From Rhodocyclaceae bacterium (GTDB lineage: Bacteria > Pseudomonadota > Gammaproteobacteria > Burkholderiales > Rhodocyclaceae): DNA of 64,000 bases. The notes beneath the pieces were generated by a model. It ran no database searches and was not told where the DNA came from. It was given only the letters and a program-made list of their open reading frames with translations. A program made the translations under genes and the position numbers. The stretch spans positions 23,304 through 87,303 of the forward strand of contig JAQTNA010000013.1 in assembly GCA_028714035.1 (NCBI GenBank), read 5' to 3'. Below are positions 54,964-63,886 of this stretch, piece by piece (the stretch's first letter is position 1; every line of letters begins with the position of its first letter).

Positions 54964-56669
54964 TGAGGTTTTCTGACCACGATGCGACGCAGGTCGCGGG
55001 CGGCGATGGTCATGGGCAGGCCGTCCTTTTCCAGCTCGGCATAGGTGTCCGGGGTCATGAGGGCGAAGGCATCCTTGTCGGCGCGCCAGCGGGCCTCGAA
55101 CTCCTTGACCGTGGGCACGAACTTCTGCGGCTCCTGCTGAATGCCGAAGGAGAGTTCGTCGCCGAATTCCACCAGGGTCACGGTGCGCTGGATGTAGAAG
55201 GGCAGGGTCTGCTCGTAGGTGCGCACCGAGTAGAAGGGCACGCCGGGTGTGAGTTGCGGGCGCAGTTGCTGCGCCAGGGAAGCGGCGGAATTGGAGGCGG
55301 CGAGGCTCTCGTGGCCCAGGAGCGCGCCTTGTCCGACGACGAAAGTGGCGACGGCCGCGAGATAGACGGCGGGACCGAGACGCCCGCGCCAGGCCAGGGC
55401 CAGGGCCGCGGCGCTGCCGGCGAACCAGATCGCCGACGAGGCGGCCAGCCAGCGGGCGTAGTCCGCCATCATGGCCAGCGGCTGCTCCGGGTTCGCCGCC
55501 ATTTTTACCAGGGGCGAGGCGAGGAGGGCGGCGCCGGCCAGGATGGCGACGAGGGAGAAGTGCCTGACCAGGGAAAGCCTTCCGGCCTTGGCCAGCCAGT
55601 CTCCGGCAAGCAGGGCCAGGGCCGGAAAGATGGGCAGGACGTAGGACGGCAGCTTGGAGTCGGAAATGCTGAAGAAGACGAAGATCAGCACCGACCAGAC
55701 CAGGAGGAAACGCCTTGGATTGAAGCCGTGCCGTGGCTCACGACGCTCCCCTCCCTCCCCCGCGGGGGAGGGAGGGGAGGGGAGGGGGGATTTCCAGCCG
55801 GACCAGAGGATCTGGGGCAGCATGCTGGCCCAGGGCAACATGCCGAGCGCCAGGATGGGCAGGAAGAACCACCAGGGCTGGAAACGGTGGTGGCTCTTGG
55901 TCAGGAAACGCTCGAAATGCTCGTGGATGAAGAAGAAGTGGAAGAACTCCGGATTCTTCAGCGTCACGGCCACGAACCAGGGCGCGGCCAGGGCCAGGAA
56001 CAGGGCCAACCCCGGGATCAGGTGCAGACGCCGCCACGGGGAGAGGTCGCGGGCAAGCAGGCTGTAGAAGACCAGGGTGCCCCCGGCGAGCACCGGGGCA
56101 ACGATGCCCTTGGTCAGGGTTGCCAGGGCGACCATGGCCCAGGTGAAGAGCATCCAGCGTCGGCCTTCCTCGGGGGAGGCTTCCGGTCGGTTGGCCAGCA
56201 GGAAGCCGGAGAGGGCGGCCTGCATGAAGAAGCTGAGCCCCATGTCCAGGGTGATGATGTGGGCCATGGCGGCATAGAGCACGCTGCTGCCCAGGACCGC
56301 GGCGGCCATGGTGCCTTCCCTCCGGCCGAACAGGCGGCTCCCGGTATAGCCCGCGAGCAGGATGCCCAGGAAGCCGGTGAGGGCTGGCCACAGGCGCGCC
56401 GTCCATTCGTGTGCGCCGAAGGCCTCGAAGGCCGCGGCGGTGGCCCAGTATTGCAGGGCGGGCTTCTCGAAGTATTTCAGGTCGTTGAGCCGGGGCGTGA
56501 GCCAGTCGCCGGTGGCGACCATTTCCCGCGGGATTTCGGCGTAGCGCCCTTCGTCGGGCTTCACCAGCTTCCGGTAGTCCAGGGTGCCGAACCAGGCCAG
56601 GGCCATGATCAGCAGTATGGGCAGGAGGGCGAGGGCGAAGCCTCTCTGACGGCTTGTTGGTTTGATCAT
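54960..56669 (-). CDS. arnT: Lipid A L-Ara4N transferase ArnT with in-frame repeat insertion
   Basis: ArnT transfers L-Ara4N to lipid A phosphates on the periplasmic face, giving polymyxin resistance in related bacteria. From ATG 56669 it has 569 residues with about 12 membrane helices and a C-terminal periplasmic domain. The N-terminal loop has KLVKPDEGRYAEIPREMVAT, a hallmark of this GT-C family. Residues about 294-315 (PLPSPPSPAGEGGERREPRH) are encoded by the GC-rich palindrome also found in murD. They lie in a loop before a membrane helix, so the fold may survive. Confidence 0.92.
   Translation of the reverse strand: MIKPTSRQRGFALALLPILLIMALAWFGTLDYRKLVKPDEGRYAEIPREMVATGDWLTPRLNDLKYFEKPALQYWATAAAFEAFGAHEWTARLWPALTGFLGILLAGYTGSRLFGRREGTMAAAVLGSSVLYAAMAHIITLDMGLSFFMQAALSGFLLANRPEASPEEGRRWMLFTWAMVALATLTKGIVAPVLAGGTLVFYSLLARDLSPWRRLHLIPGLALFLALAAPWFVAVTLKNPEFFHFFFIHEHFERFLTKSHHRFQPWWFFLPILALGMLPWASMLPQILWSGWKSPLPSPPSPAGEGGERREPRHGFNPRRFLLVWSVLIFVFFSISDSKLPSYVLPIFPALALLAGDWLAKAGRLSLVRHFSLVAILAGAALLASPLVKMAANPEQPLAMMADYARWLAASSAIWFAGSAAALALAWRGRLGPAVYLAAVATFVVGQGALLGHESLAASNSAASLAQQLRPQLTPGVPFYSVRTYEQTLPFYIQRTVTLVEFGDELSFGIQQEPQKFVPTVKEFEARWRADKDAFALMTPDTYAELEKDGLPMTIAARDLRRIVVRKPQ
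55727..55793 (-). repeat. GC-rich palindrome G3 inside arnT
   Basis: The palindrome CTCCCTCCCCCGCGGGGGAG (near 55751-55770) lies next to GGCTCACGACGCTCCCCTCC at 55735-55754, overlapping it. The latter is identical to the complement of 15998-16017 in murD. It is read through in frame by arnT. Confidence 0.85.
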
Positions 56670-57040
56670 TGGAACAGGATGGCGGCGGCGACCTTGCGCC
56701 CCTCGGCCATGAGGATGTTGTAGGTACGGCAGGCCGCGGCGGAGTCCATGACCTCGAAGCCGATCCGTGCCTCGATCAGGGGCCGCAGGAGCTGGGGCTG
56801 GGGGAAGCGCTGGCGCGGGCCGGTGCCGATCAGAACGATCTCCGCGCCCATGTCCCTGAGGCGCTCCATGTCGGCAAGCGAGAGGGTGTCGAAACCGCCG
56901 CCGCACCAGCCTTCCAGAATCTCCTGGGGCGTGACCACCACGCCGGACTCGAAGCGCTGCTCCCGGTTCACCAGGAGGTAACCCTCGCCGTAATGGGTGA
57001 TGTTGTAGGCATCGAAAATCTTGGTCTGTTGCAGTTTCAT
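56666..57040 (-). CDS. Mth938-like (DUF498) domain protein
   Basis: This 124-residue protein belongs to the Mth938/NDUFAF3-like family: FDAYNITHYGEGYLLVNREQ, GGFDTLSLADMERL, EIVLIGTGPRQRFPQPQLLR and the end GFEVMDSAAACRTYNILMAEG. Relatives are linked to respiratory complex assembly in mitochondria; the bacterial role is not settled. From ATG 57040 it has the family length. It overlaps the arnT start by 4 bases, so both are on one message. A TATAAT on the minus strand (complement of 57132-57137) could be its -10. Confidence 0.88.
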   Translation of the reverse strand: MKLQQTKIFDAYNITHYGEGYLLVNREQRFESGVVVTPQEILEGWCGGGFDTLSLADMERLRDMGAEIVLIGTGPRQRFPQPQLLRPLIEARIGFEVMDSAAACRTYNILMAEGRKVAAAILFQ

Positions 57041-57217
57041 CGCGTCTGTCCGCGCCGAAAAGAGCTTGAGGTGTTGATCATTATGCCTTTGCGGCGGCGC
57101 GGAATTGCGGCCGGGTGCTTTGAAAGGTAGCATTATAACTTTTTCCAAATCCCGTCGCGGCGCGACAGCCCTACTCGGTCCGCTTCCGCGCATGGTGTAA
57201 TTCCCAGGTGATCCCGC

Positions 57218-58444
57218 ATGCAACCGATACTTAAATCCTCCAAGCTTGCCAATGTCTGCTACGACATACGGGGGCCGGTGCTGGCGCGCGCCAAGCAGAT
57301 GGAAGACGATGGGCACCGCATCATCAAGCTCAACATCGGCAACCCCGCGCCCTTCGGCTTCGAACCGCCGGAGGAAATCGTGGTGGATGTGATCCAGAAC
57401 CTGCGCGGGGCCTCGGGCTATTCCGACTCCAAGGGTCTGTTCGCCGCGAGGAAGGCGGTGATGCACTACTGCCAGCAGAAGAAGATCAAGGGTGTCGGCA
57501 TCGAGGATATCTACCTGGGCAATGGCGCCTCCGAACTCATCGTCATGGCCATGCAGGCCCTGTTGGAGCCGGGGGACGAGGTGCTGGTGCCGGCGCCCGA
57601 CTATCCCCTGTGGACCGCCGCCGTGTCCCTGGCGGGCGGCACGCCGCGCCACTACGTCTGTGACGAGGGCGCCGGCTGGCTGCCGGACCTGAACGATATC
57701 CGCGGCAAGATCACGCCCAATACCCGCGCCATCGTACTCATCAACCCGAACAATCCCACGGGCGCCCTGTATCCGGAGGAACTCCTGAAGGAAGTGGTGG
57801 AGATCGCCCGGCAACACCAGCTCATCGTCTACGCCGACGAGATCTACGACAAGGTGCTCTACGACGGGGCCCAGCACACGTCCATCGCCTCGCTGGCGGA
57901 CGACGTGCTGTTCATCACCCTGAACGGGCTGTCCAAGAACTACCGGGCCTGCGGTTACCGGGCGGGCTGGCTCATCGTTTCCGGCGAGAAGCGTCATGCC
58001 CAGGATTACATCGAGGGGCTGAACATGCTGGCCTCCATGCGCCTGTGCTCGAATGTGCCGGGGCAGACGGCGATCCAGACGGCGCTCGGCGGTTACCAGA
58101 GCATCGAGGATCTGGTGGCGCCCACCGGCCGGCTGTCCAAACAGCGCGACCTCGCCTGGGAAATGCTGAACGCCATGCCCGGGGTCAGCTGCGTCAAGCC
58201 CAAGGCGGCGCTCTACCTGTTCCCGAAGCTGGATAGCAAGATGTACCCCATCGCCGACGACCAGCAGTTCATCCTGGAACTCCTCCTGGAGGAAAAGGTG
58301 TTGCTGGTGCAGGGCAGCGGCTTCAACTGGCCCCTGCCCGATCATTTCCGCGTCGTGTTCCTGCCGCATGAAGATGACCTGAAGGAGGCCCTGGATCGCC
58401 TCGGCCGCTTCCTGGAAGGCTACCGCAAACGGCATGGAACGTGA
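57218..58444 (+). CDS. alaA: Glutamate-pyruvate aminotransferase AlaA
   Basis: AlaA makes alanine from pyruvate and glutamate. The 408-residue PLP enzyme matches E. coli AlaA along its length: SSKLANVCYDIRGPVL, LNIGNPAPFGFEPPEEI, EDIYLGNGASELIVMAMQAL, PAPDYPLWTAAVSLAGG and the PLP lysine (Lys240) in LNGLSKNYRACGYRAGW. The TGA stop lies in the first word of heptamer element H9. It is divergent from the Mth938-like gene and upstream of hom, a pairing that fits amino acid synthesis. Confidence 0.94.
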   Translation: MQPILKSSKLANVCYDIRGPVLARAKQMEDDGHRIIKLNIGNPAPFGFEPPEEIVVDVIQNLRGASGYSDSKGLFAARKAVMHYCQQKKIKGVGIEDIYLGNGASELIVMAMQALLEPGDEVLVPAPDYPLWTAAVSLAGGTPRHYVCDEGAGWLPDLNDIRGKITPNTRAIVLINPNNPTGALYPEELLKEVVEIARQHQLIVYADEIYDKVLYDGAQHTSIASLADDVLFITLNGLSKNYRACGYRAGWLIVSGEKRHAQDYIEGLNMLASMRLCSNVPGQTAIQTALGGYQSIEDLVAPTGRLSKQRDLAWEMLNAMPGVSCVKPKAALYLFPKLDSKMYPIADDQQFILELLLEEKVLLVQGSGFNWPLPDHFRVVFLPHEDDLKEALDRLGRFLEGYRKRHGT

Positions 58445-58574
58445 GTCGAGGGTGGAGAGTCGAGGGTGGAGAGTGATTTTTGAGGCGCGCCAAGCGCGCC
58501 TGACTATACTCTCGACTCTCGACTCTCGACTCTCGACTGGTCACCACTCAACTCTTAACTCTCGACTCTCGACT
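58441..58574. repeat. Heptamer element H9 between alaA and hom
   Basis: The left array (58441-58474) has words GTCGAGG and GTGGAGA. The core (58475-58509) has GATTTTTGA next to a GGCGCGCCAAGCGCGCC hairpin. The right array (58510-58574) is a long inverted run of CGACTCT words with one divergent middle part. It fills the whole gap between the two genes and ends 5 bases before the hom ATG. Confidence 0.88.
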
Positions 58575-58579
58575 AAAGA

Positions 58580-59890
<1,311 letters not shown>

Positions 59891-59916
59891 GCGGCTCGGC
59901 ACATTGAAGCCCCTCT

Positions 59917-59945
59917 GCGGCACTGGATCGCAGGTCCGGTGCCGC
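59917..59945 (+). promoter_or_regulatory. Hairpin between hom and thrC
   Basis: GCGGCACTGGA (59917-59927) and TCCGGTGCCGC (59935-59945) pair over 11 bp with one G-T pair and a 7-base loop. It lies 26 bases before the thrC ATG, with no T tract, so it is more likely an RNA-stability or translation element than a terminator. Confidence 0.45.
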
Positions 59946-59971
59946 GGTCTCATGTAGCGACAGGAATCCCC

Positions 59972-61414
59972 ATGAAATACATTTCCACCCGCGGCCAATC
60001 GCCGGCGCTTGCCTTCTCCGACATCCTCCTGGGCGGCCTGGCCCCCGACGGCGGGCTCTACCTGCCCGAGACCTATCCCCAGTTGAGTGCCGCGGAACTC
60101 GCCGAGTGGCGCGAGCTGCCCTATGCGGCGCTGGCCCTGCGCATCATCACCAAGTTCGTAGACGACATCCCCGCCTGCGACCTCAAGGTGCTGGTGGACC
60201 GGGCCTACACGGAGCGCAATTTCCACTATACGAGGAATCCCGGGACGGACGCCGCCGACATCACGCCGCTCACGAAACTGGAAGACGGCTTGTTCCTGCA
60301 AGAGTTGTCCAACGGCCCGACCCTGGCCTTCAAGGACATGGCCATGCAGCTCCTGGGCAACCTGTTCGAGTACGTGCTGGAGAAGCGCGGGGAGACCATC
60401 AACATCCTGGGGGCCACCTCGGGCGATACCGGTTCCGCCGCCGAATACGCCATGCTCGGCAAGCATCGCGTGAAGGTGTTCATGCTCTCGCCCCACGGCA
60501 AGATGAGCGCCTTCCAGCGTGCCCAGATGTATTCCCTGAACGAGCCCAACATCTTCAACATCGCCGTCACGGCCATGTTCGACGACTGCCAGGACATCGT
60601 CAAGGCGGTGTCCAACGACGCTCCCTTCAAGGCGAAATACAAGATCGGTGCCGTGAATTCCATCAACTGGGCCCGTGTCCTGGCCCAGATCGTCTATTAC
60701 TTCAAGGGCTATTTCGCCGCCACCAAGTCCAACGACGAGAAGGTGGCCTTCTGCGTGCCTTCGGGCAACTTCGGCAACATCTGCGCCGGCCATATCGCGC
60801 GCATGATGGGCCTGCCCATCGCCCGGCTGGTGCTGGCCACCAACGAGAACGACGTCCTGGACGAGTTCTTCCGCACCGGGCTCTACCGCCCCCGGGCCAC
60901 GGCCGAGACCCAGGTCACCTCCAGCCCCTCCATGGACATCTCCAAGGCATCCAACTTCGAGCGCTTCGTGTTCGATCTGGTGGGCCGCGACGGGGACAAG
61001 GTTCGGGAGCTGTGGTCGAAAGTGGACAAGGGCGGCGCCTTTGATCTCTCCCAGAGTGCCGCCTGGCAGGACATCGGCCGTTTCGGCTTCGTCTCCGGCA
61101 AGAGCAGCCATGCCGATCGCCTGGCGACCATCCGTTCCACCTGGGAGCAGCATGGCGTGATGGTGGATACCCACACCGCCGATGGCCTGAAAGTGGCTCG
61201 CGAGCACCTGGAGCCGGGTCTGCCCATGATCGTGCTGGAGACCGCGCAGCCCGCCAAGTTCGAGGAAACCATCCGCGAGGCTCTCAACCGGGAGCCGGTG
61301 CGCCCGAAGGAGTTGGCCGGCATCGAGAACCTGCCGCAGCAGGTGGCAGTCATGGCGCCGGATGTGGAGGCGATCAAGGCGTTCCTGGTGGAACGAGTCG
61401 AGAGTCGAGAGTGA
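59972..61414 (+). CDS. thrC: Threonine synthase
   Basis: ThrC converts O-phosphohomoserine to threonine. From ATG 59972 the protein has 480 residues of the longer (fold II, E. coli-like) type: STRGQSPALAFSDILLGGLA, the PLP lysine (Lys121) in TLAFKDMAMQLLGN, GATSGDTGSAAEYAM, SINWARVLAQIVYYF and PSGNFGNICAG. CAGGAAT gives the ribosome site. The last residues RVESRE and the stop are coded by heptamer element H10. It follows hom after 81 bp. Confidence 0.95.
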   Translation: MKYISTRGQSPALAFSDILLGGLAPDGGLYLPETYPQLSAAELAEWRELPYAALALRIITKFVDDIPACDLKVLVDRAYTERNFHYTRNPGTDAADITPLTKLEDGLFLQELSNGPTLAFKDMAMQLLGNLFEYVLEKRGETINILGATSGDTGSAAEYAMLGKHRVKVFMLSPHGKMSAFQRAQMYSLNEPNIFNIAVTAMFDDCQDIVKAVSNDAPFKAKYKIGAVNSINWARVLAQIVYYFKGYFAATKSNDEKVAFCVPSGNFGNICAGHIARMMGLPIARLVLATNENDVLDEFFRTGLYRPRATAETQVTSSPSMDISKASNFERFVFDLVGRDGDKVRELWSKVDKGGAFDLSQSAAWQDIGRFGFVSGKSSHADRLATIRSTWEQHGVMVDTHTADGLKVAREHLEPGLPMIVLETAQPAKFEETIREALNREPVRPKELAGIENLPQQVAVMAPDVEAIKAFLVERVESRE

Positions 61415-61491
61415 CGAGTCGAGAGCAGATATTTCCGCGCCTTCGGCGCGCTAGAATTGCTCTCCACTCTCGACTCACGACTCTCAACTGA
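61394..61491. repeat. Heptamer element H10 after thrC
   Basis: The left array (61394-61425) has GTCGAGA and GTGACGA words and contains the thrC stop. The core (61427-61457) has GATATTTCCGCGCCTTCGG and GCGCGC. The right array (61459-61491) has inverted CGACTCT and CTCCACT words. The core nearly equals the complement of the core in H1, although the arrays use another word. Confidence 0.88.
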
Positions 61492-61494
61492 CAA

Positions 61495-62118
61495 ATGTCC
61501 TTCCACGAACAATTCTGGACCAGCCGCTACCGCGAGGTGGGGGAGGACTATCTGTTCGGCACCGCGCCCACCCGCTTCATGGAGACCCATGCCGGGCTGT
61601 TCTCCAGCGGCAGCACGGCCCTTTCCGTGGCGGACGGGGAGGGGCGCAACAGCGTCTGGCTGGCGGAGCAGGGCCTCGCCGTCACGGCCCTGGAGATTTC
61701 TCCCGTGGCGCTGGAGAAGGCGCGGAAGCTCGCAGCCGGCAAGGCTGTGGCAGTGGATTTCCGCCTGGGGGATGTCCTGGACTGGGACTGGCCGAAGGAT
61801 GCCTTCGATTTCGTGGCGGCGGTATTCATCCAGTTCACCGCGCCCGCCGAGCGGCTGCGGCTCTTCGCCGACATGCAGGCCGCGGTGAAGCCGGGTGGCC
61901 TCCTGCTGCTCCACGGCTACACCCCGAAACAACTGGAATACAAGACCGGCGGCCCGCCCTCGGTGGATCACCTCTACACGCCGGAACTCCTGCGCGATGC
62001 CTTTGCCGGCTGGGACATACGGGAGCTCAGGGAATACGAGGATGACCTGGAAGAAGGCAGCGGCCATCGGGGAAGATCGGCGCTGATAGACCTGGTGGCG
62101 AGAAAACCAGGGAAGTAG
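61495..62118 (+). CDS. Class I SAM-dependent methyltransferase
   Basis: The 207-residue protein has a Rossmann methyltransferase fold: HEQFWTSRYREVGEDYLFGT, motif I as ALSVADGEGRNSVWLAEQG, LEISPVALEKARKLAAG, FDFVAAVFIQFTAP and PGGLLLLHGYTPKQL. It resembles TehB-like or thiopurine-like small methyltransferases; the substrate is unknown. The ATG follows the right array of H10 by 3 bases and has no good ribosome site. The TAG stop lies in a GTAG hairpin at 62115-62144. Confidence 0.85.
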   Translation: MSFHEQFWTSRYREVGEDYLFGTAPTRFMETHAGLFSSGSTALSVADGEGRNSVWLAEQGLAVTALEISPVALEKARKLAAGKAVAVDFRLGDVLDWDWPKDAFDFVAAVFIQFTAPAERLRLFADMQAAVKPGGLLLLHGYTPKQLEYKTGGPPSVDHLYTPELLRDAFAGWDIRELREYEDDLEEGSGHRGRSALIDLVARKPGK

Positions 62119-62144
62119 GGTGGGCAGGTTTCATCTGCCCACCC
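62115..62144 (+). repeat. GTAG-foot hairpin (REP-d)
   Basis: GTAG is followed by a 9-bp perfect stem (GGTGGGCAG / CTGCCCACC) with a 7-base loop. It has the GTAG foot of the other REPs but another stem. It supplies the stop of the methyltransferase gene and could also act as a terminator. Confidence 0.7.
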
Positions 62145-62163
62145 GTCGTGCTCACGATTTCCG

Positions 62164-62472
62164 TCAGTGGTAATCCTCCTCCCTCTGGTGGCGCAAGGCG
62201 AGGACGGTCACGGTCTCCGGGGATTCGATCTCGAACAGAGCCACATACCCGGAGCCGCCGAAGGGAATGATCAGTTCCCGCAGGAAGGGGTTGCCGGAAC
62301 CGCCGCCAGCCTTGCGGCAGGAGAAGGGGAAAATTTCCAGTAATTCAAGCGCCTTGGCGATCGCGGCCTCTGCGCGTTCGGCCAAGGCAATGTCTCGCTC
62401 AAGCAGGTAATCGAACAGCCGCAGCAGATCTTCGTCGGCTTCCTGGGTGAAGCGGACCTTGAAACGAGTCAT
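62164..62472 (-). CDS. ParE/RelE family toxin
   Basis: The 102-residue protein has the ParE-like fold: FKVRFTQEADEDLLRLFDYL, AERAEAAIAKALELLEIFPF and the end SGYVALFEIESPETVTVLAL RHQREEDYH. ParE toxins block DNA gyrase and RelE toxins cut mRNA at the ribosome. The length and helix pattern favour ParE, but this is not certain. It overlaps the antitoxin stop by 4 bases and would be made from the same message. Confidence 0.85.
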   Translation of the reverse strand: MTRFKVRFTQEADEDLLRLFDYLLERDIALAERAEAAIAKALELLEIFPFSCRKAGGGSGNPFLRELIIPFGGSGYVALFEIESPETVTVLALRHQREEDYH

Positions 62473-62738
62473 GAGGCTGTGGCGCGGGCCTTTTCCAGGC
62501 GCTTGGCAAGTTTGTCCAGCACCTCGGATGACGACACGTACTTGCCGGATGTTCTCGCAGCTTCCGCCGAGGCCAGCCCGCGCTCGATGAAGGCATTCTG
62601 CGATTGGCGAAACTCGACGTTGCGCCGGACGGCTTCCTCGACGAAGGCGGACAAGGTCTCGCCGACTTGAAGAAGGTCTTGGGCGGCCTGGCGCAGGTCT
62701 GGCGAGACGCGTACGGCGGGAATGGCGGCAGTCTTCAT
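62469..62738 (-). CDS. Antitoxin of the ParE-type pair
   Basis: This 89-residue protein starts at ATG 62738 (MKTAAIPAVRVSPDLRQAAQ). It has a ribbon-helix-helix-like N-terminus and a charged helical C-terminus (LDKLAKRLEKARATAS) suited to wrap the toxin. The pattern ETLSAFVEEAVRRNVEFRQS resembles YlcI/YnfO- and CopG-like antitoxins. It is upstream of the toxin and overlaps it by 4 bases, the typical layout. A 14-bp palindrome 16 bp upstream is the likely operator. Confidence 0.82.
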   Translation of the reverse strand: MKTAAIPAVRVSPDLRQAAQDLLQVGETLSAFVEEAVRRNVEFRQSQNAFIERGLASAEAARTSGKYVSSSEVLDKLAKRLEKARATAS

Positions 62739-62753
62739 GATTCGCCCTCGCGA

Positions 62754-62767
62754 ATTACATTTGTAAT
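62754..62767 (-). promoter_or_regulatory. Palindromic operator of the toxin-antitoxin pair
   Basis: ATTACATTTGTAAT has 6-bp inverted arms and lies 16 bp before the antitoxin start. It is AT-rich in a GC-rich setting. Such sites bind antitoxin dimers in autoregulated pairs. Confidence 0.6.
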
Positions 62768-62858
62768 GCAATTATGCGGGGGGCGGGGCGGGATGGCAAG
62801 AGGGAAGCGATAGGCCTGAAAAAGTTGCCCCCGCCCAAGGTATTCTGGCTTCCGGACC

Positions 62859-63749
62859 TTAACCGGATCTTCCCCGTGCGTCCGCCAGCAGGCGGGAGAT
62901 CATGCGCCGGGCCTGGCCCAGGTAGGAGGCGCCGAAGAGGTTCAGGTGGTTGAGGATGTGGTACAGGTTATACAGGGTCTTCCTCGCCTCGAACCCGGGG
63001 GGCAGGGGCCAGGCTTCCCGGTAGGCGGCATAGAAGGATTCGGGAAAGCCGCCGAAGAGTTCGCTCATGGCCAGATCCACTTCCCGGTCGCCGTAATGCA
63101 CGGCGGGATCAAAGAGGGCCGGTCGGCCTTGTGCCATCGCCGCGTTGCCCGACCACAGGTCGCCGTGCACCAGGCTGGGTTCCGGGCGGTGCTCCAGGAG
63201 CAGGGCGGGCACCAGTTCCACCAGGCGCTCGCCGTCGGCGATCAGTTCTTTCGGATGCCCGTTCCGCCGCGCCAGGTCTACCTGGGGCTTCAAGCGCCGC
63301 CGGGCGAAGAACTGCGCCCAGGATTCTGAAGGTTCGTTGCCCTGGGCCGTGGCGCCGATGAAGTTGTCCCGCTGCCAGCCGAAGTGCTTTCCAGTGTGGC
63401 GGTGTAGGTGGGCGAGCGCCTGGCCCGCGGCGATGGCCTCGGCCCTGTCGGAGATGGGCCGGAGTTCCAGCCACTCCAGCACCAGGAAGGCGCCGCCCTC
63501 GGTTGCGCCCAGGGCGAGCACCGCGGGGATGCGGTGCGTGCCGGCCTCCGCCAGTGCCGCGAGCCCGTCCGCCTCCGCCTCGAACATGGCAAGCCGATCG
63601 GCCGGTCCCGACTTGACGAACACCCGCTCGGAGCCGGCGCGGGCAGAAAAAACCTCGCTGATACAGCCGCCAGAGGCCGTCCCCTCGAACCCCAGGGGGT
63701 AGCCCAGCCGGGCGGAGATGGCTTCGAGCAGGGATGGGCTAGGTGTCAT
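62859..63749 (-). CDS. Fructosamine kinase family protein
   Basis: The 296-residue protein has an aminoglycoside-kinase-like fold: VFVKSGPADRLAMFEAEADG, LVLEWLELRPI, HTGKHFGWQRDNFIGATAQ, the catalytic loop LVHGDLWSGNAAM and metal loop FDPAVHYGDREVDLAM. Family members phosphorylate ketosamines or ribulosamines, promoting deglycation. The substrate here is not known. It is a single gene with an AACCGC-type repeat upstream of its start. Confidence 0.88.
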   Translation of the reverse strand: MTPSPSLLEAISARLGYPLGFEGTASGGCISEVFSARAGSERVFVKSGPADRLAMFEAEADGLAALAEAGTHRIPAVLALGATEGGAFLVLEWLELRPISDRAEAIAAGQALAHLHRHTGKHFGWQRDNFIGATAQGNEPSESWAQFFARRRLKPQVDLARRNGHPKELIADGERLVELVPALLLEHRPEPSLVHGDLWSGNAAMAQGRPALFDPAVHYGDREVDLAMSELFGGFPESFYAAYREAWPLPPGFEARKTLYNLYHILNHLNLFGASYLGQARRMISRLLADARGRSG

Positions 63750-63770
63750 GGGCAGTTGAAAAACTGACTT

Positions 63771-63886
63771 AACCGCAGAGGCGCGGAGGCGCAGAGGAAA
63801 AGCATTCCCAACTCGTCGCGGAGTCGTCTTTCCACTGGAAAATATTCAATTCTCGAAAGGCGTGGTTTTCTCCGCGCCTCTGCGCC
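63771..63886. repeat. AACCGC paired-arm element E3
   Basis: The left arm (63771-63801) begins AACCGCAGAGGCGCGGAGGC. The right arm (63866-63886) is TTTTCTCCGCGCCTCTGCG plus CC, cut short where CTTGTATG begins. The 64 bp between are unrelated to E1 and E2. The rest of the window to 64000 shows no supported gene. Confidence 0.78.

Noticed and set aside
59891..59971. A threonine or SAM riboswitch before thrC
   Set aside because: Only one simple hairpin is present; no known riboswitch core can be recognised.
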